Assembly: GCA_900314485.1 (NCBI GenBank)
Contig: OMVL01000001.1
Location: 1 to 64,000 of the forward strand
Origin: an uncultured Eubacteriales bacterium
GTDB taxonomy: Bacteria > Bacillota > Clostridia > Oscillospirales > Oscillospiraceae
Direction: 5' to 3'
DNA: 64,000 bases
The notes under the pieces are model-generated. The model worked only from the letters and a program-made list of their open reading frames with translations, made no database searches and was not told the origin of the DNA. Each line of letters opens with the position of its first letter. Within the stretch, counting starts at the first letter, position 1. The position numbers were made by a program, and so were the translations under genes. Below, one piece after another: positions 53,857-62,340 of this stretch.

Positions 53857-54528
53857 ATGTCATTGATCAGCGTAGCCATTGACGGCCCTGCGGGAGCCGG
53901 CAAGAGCACCATTGCCCGCAAAGTCGCCCAGGAACTGGGCTGCCTTTATGTGGATACCGGTGCAATCTACCGCACTGTGGGTCTGTATGCCCTCCGCAAG
54001 GGCGCAGATCCGAAAAACGAGGGGGAAGTGGTCCCTCTGCTGGAAGAGTTAAAGGTAGAGATGCAGGTAGAGTCTGACGGCATCCAGCACATGTACCTGA
54101 ACGGGGAGGATGTGACCGCCCAGATCCGTGAGCCGGAGATTTCCCGCTGCGCCTCTGCGGTCTCCGCTCTGCCCCCTGTCCGGGCCTTTCTGCTGGATAT
54201 GCAGCGGGAACTGGCAAGGACCCGCAGCGTGGTCATGGACGGCCGGGACATCGGCACTGTCGTGCTGCCCGATGCAACGGTGAAGATCTTTCTGACGGCC
54301 TCTCCCGAAGTGCGGGCTATGCGCCGCTGGAAGGAGCTCCGGGAAAAGGGAAATACAGACACTTATGAGGAGGTCCTGCGGGATGTGATCCAGCGGGACT
54401 ATGACGACAGCCACCGGGCCATTGCGCCGCTGCGTCAGGCGGAGGATGCGGTCCTGGCAGATACTTCCGAGCTGGATCTGGAGGAGAGCATCCAGCTGCT
54501 TCTCAATATTGTAAAGGAGCGTCAGTGA
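53857..54528 (+). CDS. cmk: Cytidylate kinase
   Basis: A 223-residue (d)CMP kinase. It has the P-loop DGPAGAGKST, YVDTGAIYR, and DGRDIGTVVLPDA. Start at ATG 53857 with GGGAGG six bases upstream. It overlaps plsC by four bases, giving the conserved Clostridia order cmk-plsC-ispH-rpsA. Confidence 0.95.
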   Translation: MSLISVAIDGPAGAGKSTIARKVAQELGCLYVDTGAIYRTVGLYALRKGADPKNEGEVVPLLEELKVEMQVESDGIQHMYLNGEDVTAQIREPEISRCASAVSALPPVRAFLLDMQRELARTRSVVMDGRDIGTVVLPDATVKIFLTASPEVRAMRRWKELREKGNTDTYEEVLRDVIQRDYDDSHRAIAPLRQAEDAVLADTSELDLEESIQLLLNIVKERQ

Positions 54529-55178
54529 CTATGGCAGAAGCACCGAAAAACAAGGAAAAGCAGTTTCCGTACCGCTCCAAGGAGCAATGCGTCCGGTGGT
54601 ATCGCTGGATCTATCCCATTGCGTTTTTTGCCTATCGCCTCATCTACGGCCTGAAGGTGATCGGCCGTGAGAATATTCCTGACGGGCCTGCCGTCATCTG
54701 TCCCCGGCACTGCACGAATATTGACCCGCCCATGGTTTGCTTCGGCCTGACCCGGAAACGCCACCCCCGGATCATCGCCAAGCAGGAGCTTTTGGAGATC
54801 CCGTTCTTGGGCCGTATCCTCTATAATATCGGCGTGTTCGGCGTCCGCCGGGGAGAGAACGACATGTCTCCCATCCGCAACGGCCTGCGCTGCCTGAAAG
54901 AGGGAAATCAGCTGGTCATTTTCCCGGAGGGCACCCGGGTCCGTGAGGGCGAGTCCGTTCAGGCCCAGACCGGCGCTATTATGTTTGCTCTGAAGGCAGG
55001 CGTGCCGCTTGTGCCTGTCTATCTCACCAGAGCCAAGAAGTTCCACCGCATGACCATGGTCTTTGGCAAGCCCTATATGCCCCAGATCGCCGGCAAGCGT
55101 CCCACGCCCGAGGAGTACCGCAAGCTGGCAGACGAGCTGCTGGAGAACATCTATGCATTGGAGCGTCAGGCCGTATGA
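54525..55178 (+). CDS. plsC: 1-acyl-sn-glycerol-3-phosphate acyltransferase
   Basis: A 217-residue membrane-associated acyltransferase that makes phosphatidic acid. The catalytic H-x4-D is RHCTNID (His62, Asp67), and the substrate motif is FPEGTR. One hydrophobic helix (PIAFFAYRLIYGL) is near the N-terminus. GTG at 54525 is five bases after AAGGAG and is favoured over ATG 54531. It overlaps ispH by four bases. Confidence 0.92.
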   Translation: MTMAEAPKNKEKQFPYRSKEQCVRWYRWIYPIAFFAYRLIYGLKVIGRENIPDGPAVICPRHCTNIDPPMVCFGLTRKRHPRIIAKQELLEIPFLGRILYNIGVFGVRRGENDMSPIRNGLRCLKEGNQLVIFPEGTRVREGESVQAQTGAIMFALKAGVPLVPVYLTRAKKFHRMTMVFGKPYMPQIAGKRPTPEEYRKLADELLENIYALERQAV

Positions 55179-57115
55179 GCGTCACTTTGGCAAAAACCGC
55201 CGGCTTCTGCTATGGTGTCAAGCGGGCCGTGGAGCTGGCGGAGCAGACTGCCCAGTCCGGCAGACCCTGCGTCATGCTGGGCTCTATCATCCACAATGAA
55301 CATGTAGTGGCCCATCTGAAGGAGCAGGGGATGGGCCAGGTGATGAAAATCGAGGATGTGCCGGAGGGTTCGGCGGTCCTTATCCGTTCCCATGGCGAGG
55401 CAAAAGAGGTCTATGACCGTCTGGAGGCTGCCGGAATTCCCATCATCGACGCCACCTGTCCCAGTGTGGCACGCATCCACAAGTTGGTGCAAAAAGCAGA
55501 GGAAAATGGCCGACAGCCGGTGATTATCGGGCTCACGACCCACCCGGAAGTGGTGGCCATTGCCGGCTGGTGCAGATCACCGGTGGTGCTGAAAGACGCT
55601 GAGGCACTCAAGCAGTGGCTGGAAGAGGACGAAAATCGACAAAATTTGCCCCTCACCTTCGTCTTCCAGACCACATCTACCCGCTCCGTCTGGAAAAATT
55701 GTGAAAATATTGCAAAAAAACAGTGTACAAACGCTGAAATATTTGATACAATATGTAATGCTACCGCCCAAAGGCAGTTGGAAGCCCAGGAACTGGCCGC
55801 CCGGAGCGACGTCATGATCGTCATCGGTGACCACCAAAGCTCCAACACCCGTCATCTGACTGAACTGTGTCAGCAGCAGTGCAGTCAGGTCTGCTGGATC
55901 GAACAGGCAGATGAACTTTCAGCGGACCGCTTTGCGGGAGCGTCTTGTGTCGGAATCACTGCGGGAGCTTCTACGCCCGGGTGGATAATAAAGGAGGTAA
56001 AAACCAAAATGTCTAACGAAGTCAAAATGGAGATCGAGGAATCCTTTGCTGAACTGCTGGAGGCATCGATCAAAACTTTAAATACAGGAGATAAGGTCAT
56101 CGGTACCGTTGTGCAGATCACCCCGACTGATATTCAGGTCGATCTTGGCACCAAGCATGCCGGCTATATTGCGATGAACGAGTTCTCTGACGACCCCGCT
56201 GTCAAGGCCGAAGAGATTCTGAAGCCCGGCGATCAGATCGAGGTCCTGGTGCTCCGGGTCAACGATAGCGAGGGCGTTGTCAACCTGTCCAAGAAGCGTC
56301 TGGACGCCAACAAGAACTGGGAAGAGATCGAGGAGGCCAAGGAGAACAAGACCGTCATCGAGGCCACCATCCGTGAGGAGAACAAGGGCGGTGTCGTTGC
56401 CAACTACAAGGGCATCCGTGTGTTCATTCCTGCCTCTCAGACCGGCCTGCGCCGCAACGAGCCCATGACCGGCCTGGTGGGTACCACTGCCCGTCTGCAC
56501 ATCACCGAGGTCAACCGCAGCCGCCGCCGTGTGGTCGGCTCTATCCGCAGCGTCTCCAGCGAGGAGCGTGCTGCTAAGAGCAAGGCTGTTTGGGACTCCA
56601 TCGAGGTGGGCAAGCATTACTCCGGTACTGTCAAGAGCCTGACCTCTTACGGTGCATTTGTGGACATTGGCGGCGTGGACGGCATGGTCCACATCTCTGA
56701 GCTGTCTTGGAGCCGCATCAAGCATCCCTCCGAGGTCGTCTCTGTCGGCGATCCTGTGGATGTCTATGTCATCAAGTACGATCCCGAGAAGAAGAAGATT
56801 TCTCTCGGCATGAAGGACCCCGGCGAGAATCCCTGGGAGACCTTCCTGAACAAGTACTCTGTGGGCGACACCGCCACTGTCAAGGTGGTCAAGCTGATGA
56901 CCTTCGGCGCTTTCGCTGAGGTCGTGCCCGGCGTCGATGGCCTGATCCACATCTCCCAGATTGCCGATCACCGTGTGGAGAAGCCTGAGGATGAGCTGAA
57001 GGAAGGCGACATCGTTGATGTCAAGATCACCGACATCAATCTGGAGACCAAGAAGGTCTCCCTGTCCCGCCGTGCTGTCCTGCAGGGTGCCCCTGTTGCG
57101 GAGGACGAGGAGTAA
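55175..57115 (+). CDS. ispH-rpsA: Bifunctional HMBPP reductase IspH / ribosomal protein S1 fusion
   Basis: A 646-residue fusion known from Clostridia. Residues 1-278 are IspH, the last enzyme of the MEP pathway, with its iron-sulfur cysteines Cys12 (GFCYGVK), Cys95 (ATCPSV) and Cys194 (ICNATAQRQ). Residues 279-646 carry four S1 RNA-binding domains with starts near GDKVIGTV, TVIEATIR, GKHYSGTV and GDTATVKV. The frame is continuous. Inside the gene, AAGGAGGT then an in-frame ATG (56009) begins the S1 part, and an AT-rich segment with a promoter-like sequence lies 260 bases earlier. Free S1 could thus be made alone. Confidence 0.93.
   Translation: MSVTLAKTAGFCYGVKRAVELAEQTAQSGRPCVMLGSIIHNEHVVAHLKEQGMGQVMKIEDVPEGSAVLIRSHGEAKEVYDRLEAAGIPIIDATCPSVARIHKLVQKAEENGRQPVIIGLTTHPEVVAIAGWCRSPVVLKDAEALKQWLEEDENRQNLPLTFVFQTTSTRSVWKNCENIAKKQCTNAEIFDTICNATAQRQLEAQELAARSDVMIVIGDHQSSNTRHLTELCQQQCSQVCWIEQADELSADRFAGASCVGITAGASTPGWIIKEVKTKMSNEVKMEIEESFAELLEASIKTLNTGDKVIGTVVQITPTDIQVDLGTKHAGYIAMNEFSDDPAVKAEEILKPGDQIEVLVLRVNDSEGVVNLSKKRLDANKNWEEIEEAKENKTVIEATIREENKGGVVANYKGIRVFIPASQTGLRRNEPMTGLVGTTARLHITEVNRSRRRVVGSIRSVSSEERAAKSKAVWDSIEVGKHYSGTVKSLTSYGAFVDIGGVDGMVHISELSWSRIKHPSEVVSVGDPVDVYVIKYDPEKKKISLGMKDPGENPWETFLNKYSVGDTATVKVVKLMTFGAFAEVVPGVDGLIHISQIADHRVEKPEDELKEGDIVDVKITDINLETKKVSLSRRAVLQGAPVAEDEE
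55724..55752 (+). promoter_or_regulatory. Candidate internal promoter for rpsA
   Basis: TGTACA (55724-55729), 17-base spacer, TACAAT (55747-55752) inside a 70-base AT-rich island of a GC-rich coding region. Confidence 0.45.
55993..56011 (+). promoter_or_regulatory. Internal ribosome site and start for free S1
   Basis: AAGGAGGT at 55991-55998, ten bases later ATG at 56009 (Met279 of the fusion), in frame. The peptide would begin MSNEVKMEIEESFAE, like standalone S1 proteins. Confidence 0.6.
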
Positions 57116-57138
57116 TTCTCTCTCAAAACAAAGTATGC

Positions 57139-57173
57139 AAAGCTCCCATTGCCCTGTGCAGTGGGAGCTTTTT
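57139..57173 (+). terminator. Terminator of ispH-rpsA
   Basis: A 13-bp stem with arms 57139-57151 and 57159-57171 (one G-T pair), loop CCCTGTG, and T5. Confidence 0.9.
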
Positions 57174-57196
57174 GCACAATTTACAGAATGTTCAGA

Positions 57197-57217
57197 GTCC
57201 TGTCCTGAGGGCAGGAC
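57197..57217 (+). terminator. Second hairpin before ispD
   Basis: GTCCTGTCC/GGGCAGGAC (one G-T pair) with loop TGA, followed by TTCCTTTT. It may be a back-up terminator. Confidence 0.5.
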
Positions 57218-57222
57218 TTCCT

Positions 57223-57251
57223 TTTACGCTCCGAATGTGATAAACTAATAT
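57223..57251 (+). promoter_or_regulatory. Candidate promoter of ispDF
   Basis: TTTACG (57223-57228), 17-base spacer, TAATAT (57246-57251). Confidence 0.45.
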
Positions 57252-57278
57252 AAAATTGAAATGCAAGGAGGCAGACAT

Positions 57279-58019
57279 ATGGGCATCCAGTTTACATGGT
57301 CTCATAAGCGACGGGCCAGGAAAGGGGAGCGACCCTGGTGCTCCGTTGTCGTTCCCGCAGCCGGCAGCGCCACCCGGATGGAGGGGACGGATAAAATTAT
57401 GGCAGAGCTGGGGGATAAGCCGGTCATTGCGCATACCCTTTTGGCCTTACAGCAGTGCCCCTATGTGGACGAGATCGTGGTCGTCACACGGGAGGACCTG
57501 ATCCCTGAGATCGGCTGGCTTGCCCAGCAGTGGGAATGCGACAAGGTCACCCGCATCGTCCGGGGCGGTGAGACAAGGATGGAGTCCGTCTGGAACGGCC
57601 TGAACAGCGTAGATCCCAGAGCCAATCTCATCGGCATCCACGACGGCGCCCGCCCGCTGGTCAGCCAGACCGTGCTGGCAGATGTCTTTGTCATGGCAGC
57701 GGCTACCGGCGCAGCCGCCCCTGCCGTCCCTGTCAAGGACACCATCAAGTCGGTGGATGAACATGAGACGGTGCAGGAGACCGTACCCCGTGACGCATTG
57801 CGTGCCGTCCAAACGCCCCAGGTCTTTGACGCCGCCATCATCAAGGCGGCCACCCAGAAGGCCAGAGAGCAGGAGCTGACGCTGACAGACGATTGCGCCG
57901 CAGTGGAGGCGCTGGGCATGAAGGTCACGCTGACTAAGGGCGCCTATGAGAATTTGAAAATTACCACGCCCATTGATCTTGCACTGGGGGAGGCGATTGT
58001 GCAATGTCAACCGGTTTGA
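57279..58019 (+). CDS. ispD: 2-C-methyl-D-erythritol 4-phosphate cytidylyltransferase
   Basis: A 246-residue enzyme that makes CDP-methylerythritol in the MEP pathway. It has the nucleotide loop [16 protein letters not shown] and the motifs HDGARPLV and [11 protein letters not shown]. The first 25 residues ([18 protein letters not shown]) are a basic extension before the Rossmann fold. ATG 57279 is seven bases after AAGGAGG. It overlaps ispF by 16 bases, so both are co-expressed; IspH is encoded just upstream. Confidence 0.94.
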   Translation: MGIQFTWSHKRRARKGERPWCSVVVPAAGSATRMEGTDKIMAELGDKPVIAHTLLALQQCPYVDEIVVVTREDLIPEIGWLAQQWECDKVTRIVRGGETRMESVWNGLNSVDPRANLIGIHDGARPLVSQTVLADVFVMAAATGAAAPAVPVKDTIKSVDEHETVQETVPRDALRAVQTPQVFDAAIIKAATQKAREQELTLTDDCAAVEALGMKVTLTKGAYENLKITTPIDLALGEAIVQCQPV

Positions 58020-58495
58020 GAGTAGGACACGGCTATGACGTCCATCGCCTGGCCGAGGGCAGAAAGCTCATCCTCGGCGGTGTGGAGATCCCTTGGGAGT
58101 ACGGCCTTCTGGGCCACTCTGACGCTGACGTGGTGACACATGCCATCATGGACGCCCTGTTGGGTGCCGCCGGACTATGGGACATCGGCCATGCATTTCC
58201 GGACACAGACCCCACATTAAAGGACATCTCCAGTATGATCCTGCTGGAGCGTACGGTGGCTCTGATTCGGGAAAAGGGCTTCCGGACCGTCAATGTGGAC
58301 GCCACTATTATTGCCCAGCGTCCCAAGCTGGCGCCCTACATCCCTCAGATGCGGGAGAATATTGCCGCCCGTCTGGGAATTGACTCCGGACTGGTGAATA
58401 TCAAGGCGACTACGGAAGAGGGACTGGGCTTCTCCGGCTCCGGGGAGGGCATGGCCGCCCACAGCGTGGCACTGCTGGAAAAATCGACAGAATAA
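58004..58495 (+). CDS. ispF: 2-C-methyl-D-erythritol 2,4-cyclodiphosphate synthase
   Basis: A 163-residue trimeric enzyme that releases CMP and closes the cyclodiphosphate ring. The zinc ligands are in GHGYDVHRL (Asp12, His14), [10 protein letters not shown] precedes the substrate loop, and the C-terminal [19 protein letters not shown] is typical. The ATG lies inside the end of ispD. Confidence 0.95.
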   Translation: MSTGLRVGHGYDVHRLAEGRKLILGGVEIPWEYGLLGHSDADVVTHAIMDALLGAAGLWDIGHAFPDTDPTLKDISSMILLERTVALIREKGFRTVNVDATIIAQRPKLAPYIPQMRENIAARLGIDSGLVNIKATTEEGLGFSGSGEGMAAHSVALLEKSTE

Positions 58496-58510
58496 AGGGA
58501 CATTCGACCG

Positions 58511-58540
58511 TTCACGCGCTTCTCTGACACGGCATATACT
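58511..58540 (+). promoter_or_regulatory. Candidate promoter of DUF3343-cysteine desulfurase pair
   Basis: TTCACG (58511-58516), 18-base spacer, TATACT (58535-58540). Confidence 0.4.
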
Positions 58541-58562
58541 GTGGTGAGAGGAGTGAGTAAGC

Positions 58563-58817
58563 ATGGTTTATTATTTGATCGTCTGCCGTTCGCTGACCTA
58601 CGCACAGCGGACGGCAGCTGTCTTGGAGCGGGCAGGCATCTCCGCCCATATCCTGCGCTCTCCGGCAGCCATTTCATCCACAGGATGCAGCCACAGCGTC
58701 AAAATTGCCCAGCGCCGCCTGGCCCAGGCCCTGATGGTGTTGAAGAAAGTGGAGCTGTCCCCCAGACAGATCTATATCACCGAGGCGGACGGCAGCTACC
58801 GTGAGGTACGGCTATGA
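58563..58817 (+). CDS. DUF3343 protein (putative Se/S carrier-like)
   Basis: An 84-residue protein with the DUF3343 layout: a beta strand YYLIVCRSLTYAQ, a helix, then ISSTGCSHSVKI with a conserved Cys-Ser. The family is described as a putative selenium or sulfur carrier. It overlaps the following cysteine-desulfurase-like gene by four bases, which supports a relay of sulfur or selenium between the two; the pair's exact acceptor is unknown. AGAGGAG precedes the ATG. Confidence 0.78.
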   Translation: MVYYLIVCRSLTYAQRTAAVLERAGISAHILRSPAAISSTGCSHSVKIAQRRLAQALMVLKKVELSPRQIYITEADGSYREVRL

Positions 58818-59935
58818 TTTATTTAGACGCGGCAGCAACTACATTGCAAAAGCCTGTAGAGGTCGCCTCTGCCATGGCCCAGGCAGTGAGACAATACGCC
58901 AGCCCCGGACGGGGCGGGTATCCCCCATCGGCTGCGGCGGCAGAACTGGCCTTTTGCTGCCGAACGGAGCTGGCGGAATTTTTGGGGGCTGCCGGGCCGG
59001 AACAGATCATATTTACCTCCAGTGCCACCCACGGGCTGAATATTGCAATCCGCACGCTGGTGGGGCCCGGAGATCAGGCGGTCATCTCCGGTTACGAGCA
59101 CAATGCGGTGACCCGCACGCTGGCCAGTATTCCCGGGGTGGAGACCCGGGTGGCGGCAACGCAGCTGTTTTCCCGGGAGGCGGATATAGAGGCCTTCCGC
59201 AGCCAAATTGATCACAAAACAAAAGCGGTCATCTGTACCCATGTGTCAAATGTGTTTGGCTATATCCTGCCCATTGGCGAAATTGCGGCACTGTGCCGGG
59301 AGCGGGAGGTTCCCTTGATCGTTGACGCCAGCCAGTCTGCAGGCGTACTCCCGATAGAGACAGAGACCTGGCAGGCCGCCTATGTAGCTCTGCCCGGCCA
59401 TAAGGGCCTGTACGGTCCCCAGGGAACGGGCGTTCTGGTGTGCGGGAAGGAGAGCCGGCCTGTCCCGCTGCTGACCGGCGGTACAGGGAGCGAGTCCCGA
59501 TTGCAGCAGATGCCGGACTATCTGCCGGACGGGCAGGAGGCGGGAACCCACAATATGCCGGGCATTGCCGGGCTGTATGCGGGGCTGCGCTTTGTGAGAC
59601 GGGTAGGGACGGAGCGCATTCTGCGCCATGAGCGGCAGCTGATGAAGCAGCTGATCCCGGCGCTGAAGCGGGTCCCGGGGGCAGAGGTCTTTGTACCTGA
59701 ATGTGGCAGCTGCCATGCCGGCGTGCTGTCCTTCCGACTGGGCGGAAAGGACTGCGAGACGGTGTCCGGCTGCCTGGGCCGGCAGGGCATTGCCCTTCGA
59801 GCCGGCCTGCACTGTGCGCCGCTGGCCCATCAGCTGGCGGGAACACTGGAGACAGGCACCATTCGGGCAAGTGTGTCCGCCTTTAACCGGGAGAGCGACA
59901 TCCGGACACTGACGTGGATGTTGAACAATCTATAA
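58814..59935 (+). CDS. Cysteine desulfurase family PLP enzyme (TIGR01977-like)
   Basis: A 373-residue class V aminotransferase-fold protein. It has YLDAAATT at the start, the PLP lysine Lys197 in GHKGLYGPQG, and the active-site loop region GIALRAGLHCAPLAH with a Cys near the C-terminus. The family moves sulfur or selenium from cysteine or selenocysteine. It differs from IscS/SufS housekeeping enzymes and here is paired with a DUF3343 protein. No iscU or sufBCD is nearby. Confidence 0.85.
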   Translation: MIYLDAAATTLQKPVEVASAMAQAVRQYASPGRGGYPPSAAAAELAFCCRTELAEFLGAAGPEQIIFTSSATHGLNIAIRTLVGPGDQAVISGYEHNAVTRTLASIPGVETRVAATQLFSREADIEAFRSQIDHKTKAVICTHVSNVFGYILPIGEIAALCREREVPLIVDASQSAGVLPIETETWQAAYVALPGHKGLYGPQGTGVLVCGKESRPVPLLTGGTGSESRLQQMPDYLPDGQEAGTHNMPGIAGLYAGLRFVRRVGTERILRHERQLMKQLIPALKRVPGAEVFVPECGSCHAGVLSFRLGGKDCETVSGCLGRQGIALRAGLHCAPLAHQLAGTLETGTIRASVSAFNRESDIRTLTWMLNNL

Positions 59936-59952
59936 AATTGACTTGGATGCGC

Positions 59953-59981
59953 TTGCTATCCGACGGCTTTGCGAGTATACT
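59953..59981 (+). promoter_or_regulatory. Promoter of cdaAR
   Basis: TTGCTA (59953-59958), 17-base spacer, TATACT (59976-59981). The -10 box is part of the inverted repeat that follows. Confidence 0.6.
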
Positions 59982-59999
59982 ATTTATGAGAAATAGTAT
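59977..59999. repeat. Perfect 9-bp inverted repeat over the cdaA -10 region
   Basis: ATACTATTT (59977-59985) and AAATAGTAT (59991-59999) around ATGAG. It covers the -10 and the expected start of transcription, the position of a repressor operator. Confidence 0.65.
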
Positions 60000-60004
60000 T
60001 GTGG

Positions 60005-60031
60005 GAAGTCGCCAGGCAGGCGCTTCTTTTT
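60005..60031 (+). terminator. Terminator hairpin in the cdaA leader
   Basis: GAAG-CGCC pairs with GGCG-CTTC (8 bp with one bulged T), loop AGGCA, then T5 (60027-60031). It can end the desulfurase message and also sits between the cdaA promoter and gene. Confidence 0.7.
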
Positions 60032-60051
60032 GGCTATCGGAGTGAAAGGGT

Positions 60052-60975
60052 ATGCTCATTTTTTCTAGTCTGATTGGTAATATATTTGAGTTTGACGGCA
60101 TTCAGCAGGCGATTCGATACATTCAGACTATCGGCTTTTCCGACCTTCTGGATGTGGCGATTATCGCCTTTATTATCTATCGACTGATCCTGCTTATGCG
60201 CAACTCCCAGGCGGGACAGGTCATCAAGGGCGTTCTTCTGGTCATTGTTCTGCTGGGCCTGTCTGACCTGTTCAACCTGCATGTGCTGAACTTTCTGCTC
60301 AACAGCGTGGTGCAGATCGGTATTCTGGCACTGATTATCGTCTTTCAACCGGAGATCCGCCGTTTCCTGGGTCAGGTGGGCAGCAGCCGCTTTCGCCGCA
60401 CTTTCCTTTTGGAGGGGGAGCGGGACGTTCTGGAGACTGCCATCACTGAGACCGTCAGCGCCTATCAGGAGATGTCCTGCAACAAAGTGGGCGCCCTTAC
60501 GGTGTTTGAGCGCAACAGCATTCTCAATGACTACATCCGTACCGGAACCTCTCTGGACGCTGCCCTTTCAGAGGAGCTGATGAAAAACATCTTCTACCCC
60601 AAAGCGCCGCTGCACGACGGAGCTGTCATTGTCCGTGACGGACGTATCGTGGGCGCCGGCTGTGTACTGCCTCTCTCCGGCAACAGCAACATCAGCCGGG
60701 ATCTGGGCACCCGGCATCGTGCCGGTCTGGGCATTACTGAGCACACAGACGCCGTAGTTGTGATCTGCTCAGAGGAGACTGGCTCTATCTCTGTGGCCAT
60801 GGAGGGCATGCTCAAGCGGCACCTTGCTCCGGAGACTCTGGAGCGCCTGCTGCGCAACGAGCTTTTGACCGAGCAGGAGGAGAAAAAGAGCGTGTTTTCT
60901 GCGCCTACATTGGATAATCTGATGTCTCTCTTTAGAGGCAAGAAGGAGGACGAGGACCATGTGGGAAAAAATTAA
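60052..60975 (+). CDS. cdaA: Diadenylate cyclase CdaA
   Basis: A 307-residue membrane enzyme that makes c-di-AMP from two ATP. Three N-terminal helices (to about residue 95, with IIVFQPEIRRFLG after them) are followed by the DAC domain with DGA at 189-191 and RHR at 221-223. c-di-AMP controls potassium and osmotic balance in Firmicutes. GTGAAAGGG lies before the ATG. It overlaps cdaR by 17 bases. glmM, the usual third gene, does not follow. Confidence 0.94.
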   Translation: MLIFSSLIGNIFEFDGIQQAIRYIQTIGFSDLLDVAIIAFIIYRLILLMRNSQAGQVIKGVLLVIVLLGLSDLFNLHVLNFLLNSVVQIGILALIIVFQPEIRRFLGQVGSSRFRRTFLLEGERDVLETAITETVSAYQEMSCNKVGALTVFERNSILNDYIRTGTSLDAALSEELMKNIFYPKAPLHDGAVIVRDGRIVGAGCVLPLSGNSNISRDLGTRHRAGLGITEHTDAVVVICSEETGSISVAMEGMLKRHLAPETLERLLRNELLTEQEEKKSVFSAPTLDNLMSLFRGKKEDEDHVGKN

Positions 60976-62275
60976 AAACAGCCGCAGCTTTTATGTGGTC
61001 ATCTCTATTCTGCTTGCCATTGCGTCTTGGCTCTATGTGGATGCGCAGAATCCGGATGCCAGCGTGACGATCAATAATATTCCGGTCAGCTACGTCGGCG
61101 CTGAGCACCTGGAGGACGAGAATCTGCTCATTCTTGACGAGGCGCCTACCATCAACGTCAAGGTGTCCGGCCCCCGCAGCGTCATTACTCAGCTGAACCG
61201 AAACAATATCAAAATTACGGCCTCAGCCAGTGAAATTACGGCTGCCGGTGTTTACAGTCTGGACTGTACGATCAACCTTCCGAGTTCGGTCACCAGCACC
61301 AGCTCCAGCCCGGTCCGCATCACCTCCCGCAGCGCATCGGCAATAGACGTCACAGTGGTCAAAATGGTGGGGAAAACGGTGGATATTATTCCGGAGTTTA
61401 CCGGCACAGTGACGGAGCACCATTTCTACGACGAGGACAGTTTTGTCCTGCAGCAGCACCAAATCGAGATCCGGGGCGAAGAGACAGTGGTGGATTCGGT
61501 CCACCACTGCAAGGTGGTACTTTCAGAGAGCAATTTGAGCAGCACCTGGACCGGCTGGCTGGATGTCGTCCCCTGCGATCAGGAGGGGAACCAAATCCAG
61601 TCTGACTGGCTGGAATTGGAGACCACTTCCATCTCTGTGGCATTTTACGTGGAGAGCGAAAAAGACCTTCCCCTGACGGTGACACTGGTCTCCGGCGGCG
61701 GAGCCACGGATGCGGATGCCACCTACGAGGTGACGCCCAAGACAATTAAGGTGACGGCGCAGGAGGTGGTGCTGGACAACCTGGAGGAACTGAATATCGG
61801 CACCGTCGACCTGGGACAGATCCTGACCACAGGAGAGTATGAATTCAGCATTGATCTACCCACCGGCGTCAGCAGCCGAGACCCTGACGTGACTACGGCA
61901 AAAGTGACGGTCACCGTCAACGGCCTGGAGACACGGCGGATCGTGACGTCCAATATCCGTCTGGTCAACGCACCGGAGGAGTACGAATATGAATACGGCG
62001 ATCTGGAAGTCCGTGTCCGTGGCAGAGAAGAGGCGGTAGAGCTGCTGCTCAGCGATGACATTGAGGTGACACTGGACCTCAGTCAGGTGGAGCTGGCCGA
62101 CCAAACTACTGTGGTTGTGCCTGCATCGGTGGAGATTCCCGGCATTTCCGAGCTGGGCGTATTTGGCAGCTATAATATGGAGGTCTCTGTCCGCACGTCC
62201 ACTGGGGAAGACCCGGCTGGAGAGGCAGTGGGCGATCCGGATCAGGTGCAGCAGGCGGAGGAACCGGCCAACTGA
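60959..62275 (+). CDS. cdaR: CdaR, YbbR-domain regulator of CdaA
   Basis: A 438-residue protein with one N-terminal helix (YVVISILLAIASWLYVDAQNP, a diagnostic YbbR start) and an extracellular chain of about four YbbR repeats rich in beta strands. It binds CdaA and adjusts c-di-AMP synthesis. The C-terminal tail is acidic and disordered. It is coupled to cdaA by overlap. Confidence 0.9.
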   Translation: MWEKIKNSRSFYVVISILLAIASWLYVDAQNPDASVTINNIPVSYVGAEHLEDENLLILDEAPTINVKVSGPRSVITQLNRNNIKITASASEITAAGVYSLDCTINLPSSVTSTSSSPVRITSRSASAIDVTVVKMVGKTVDIIPEFTGTVTEHHFYDEDSFVLQQHQIEIRGEETVVDSVHHCKVVLSESNLSSTWTGWLDVVPCDQEGNQIQSDWLELETTSISVAFYVESEKDLPLTVTLVSGGGATDADATYEVTPKTIKVTAQEVVLDNLEELNIGTVDLGQILTTGEYEFSIDLPTGVSSRDPDVTTAKVTVTVNGLETRRIVTSNIRLVNAPEEYEYEYGDLEVRVRGREEAVELLLSDDIEVTLDLSQVELADQTTVVVPASVEIPGISELGVFGSYNMEVSVRTSTGEDPAGEAVGDPDQVQQAEEPAN

Positions 62276-62340
62276 CTTCTTTACGGAAAAGAAAACAATG
62301 CCCCTTGCATATCGGGGAAAGCGGCAGAACGGAGCATGAG

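Noticed and set aside
59986..60045. A 19-codon frame in the cdaA leader
   Set aside because: It starts at or before the predicted transcription start and has no Shine-Dalgarno; probably chance.
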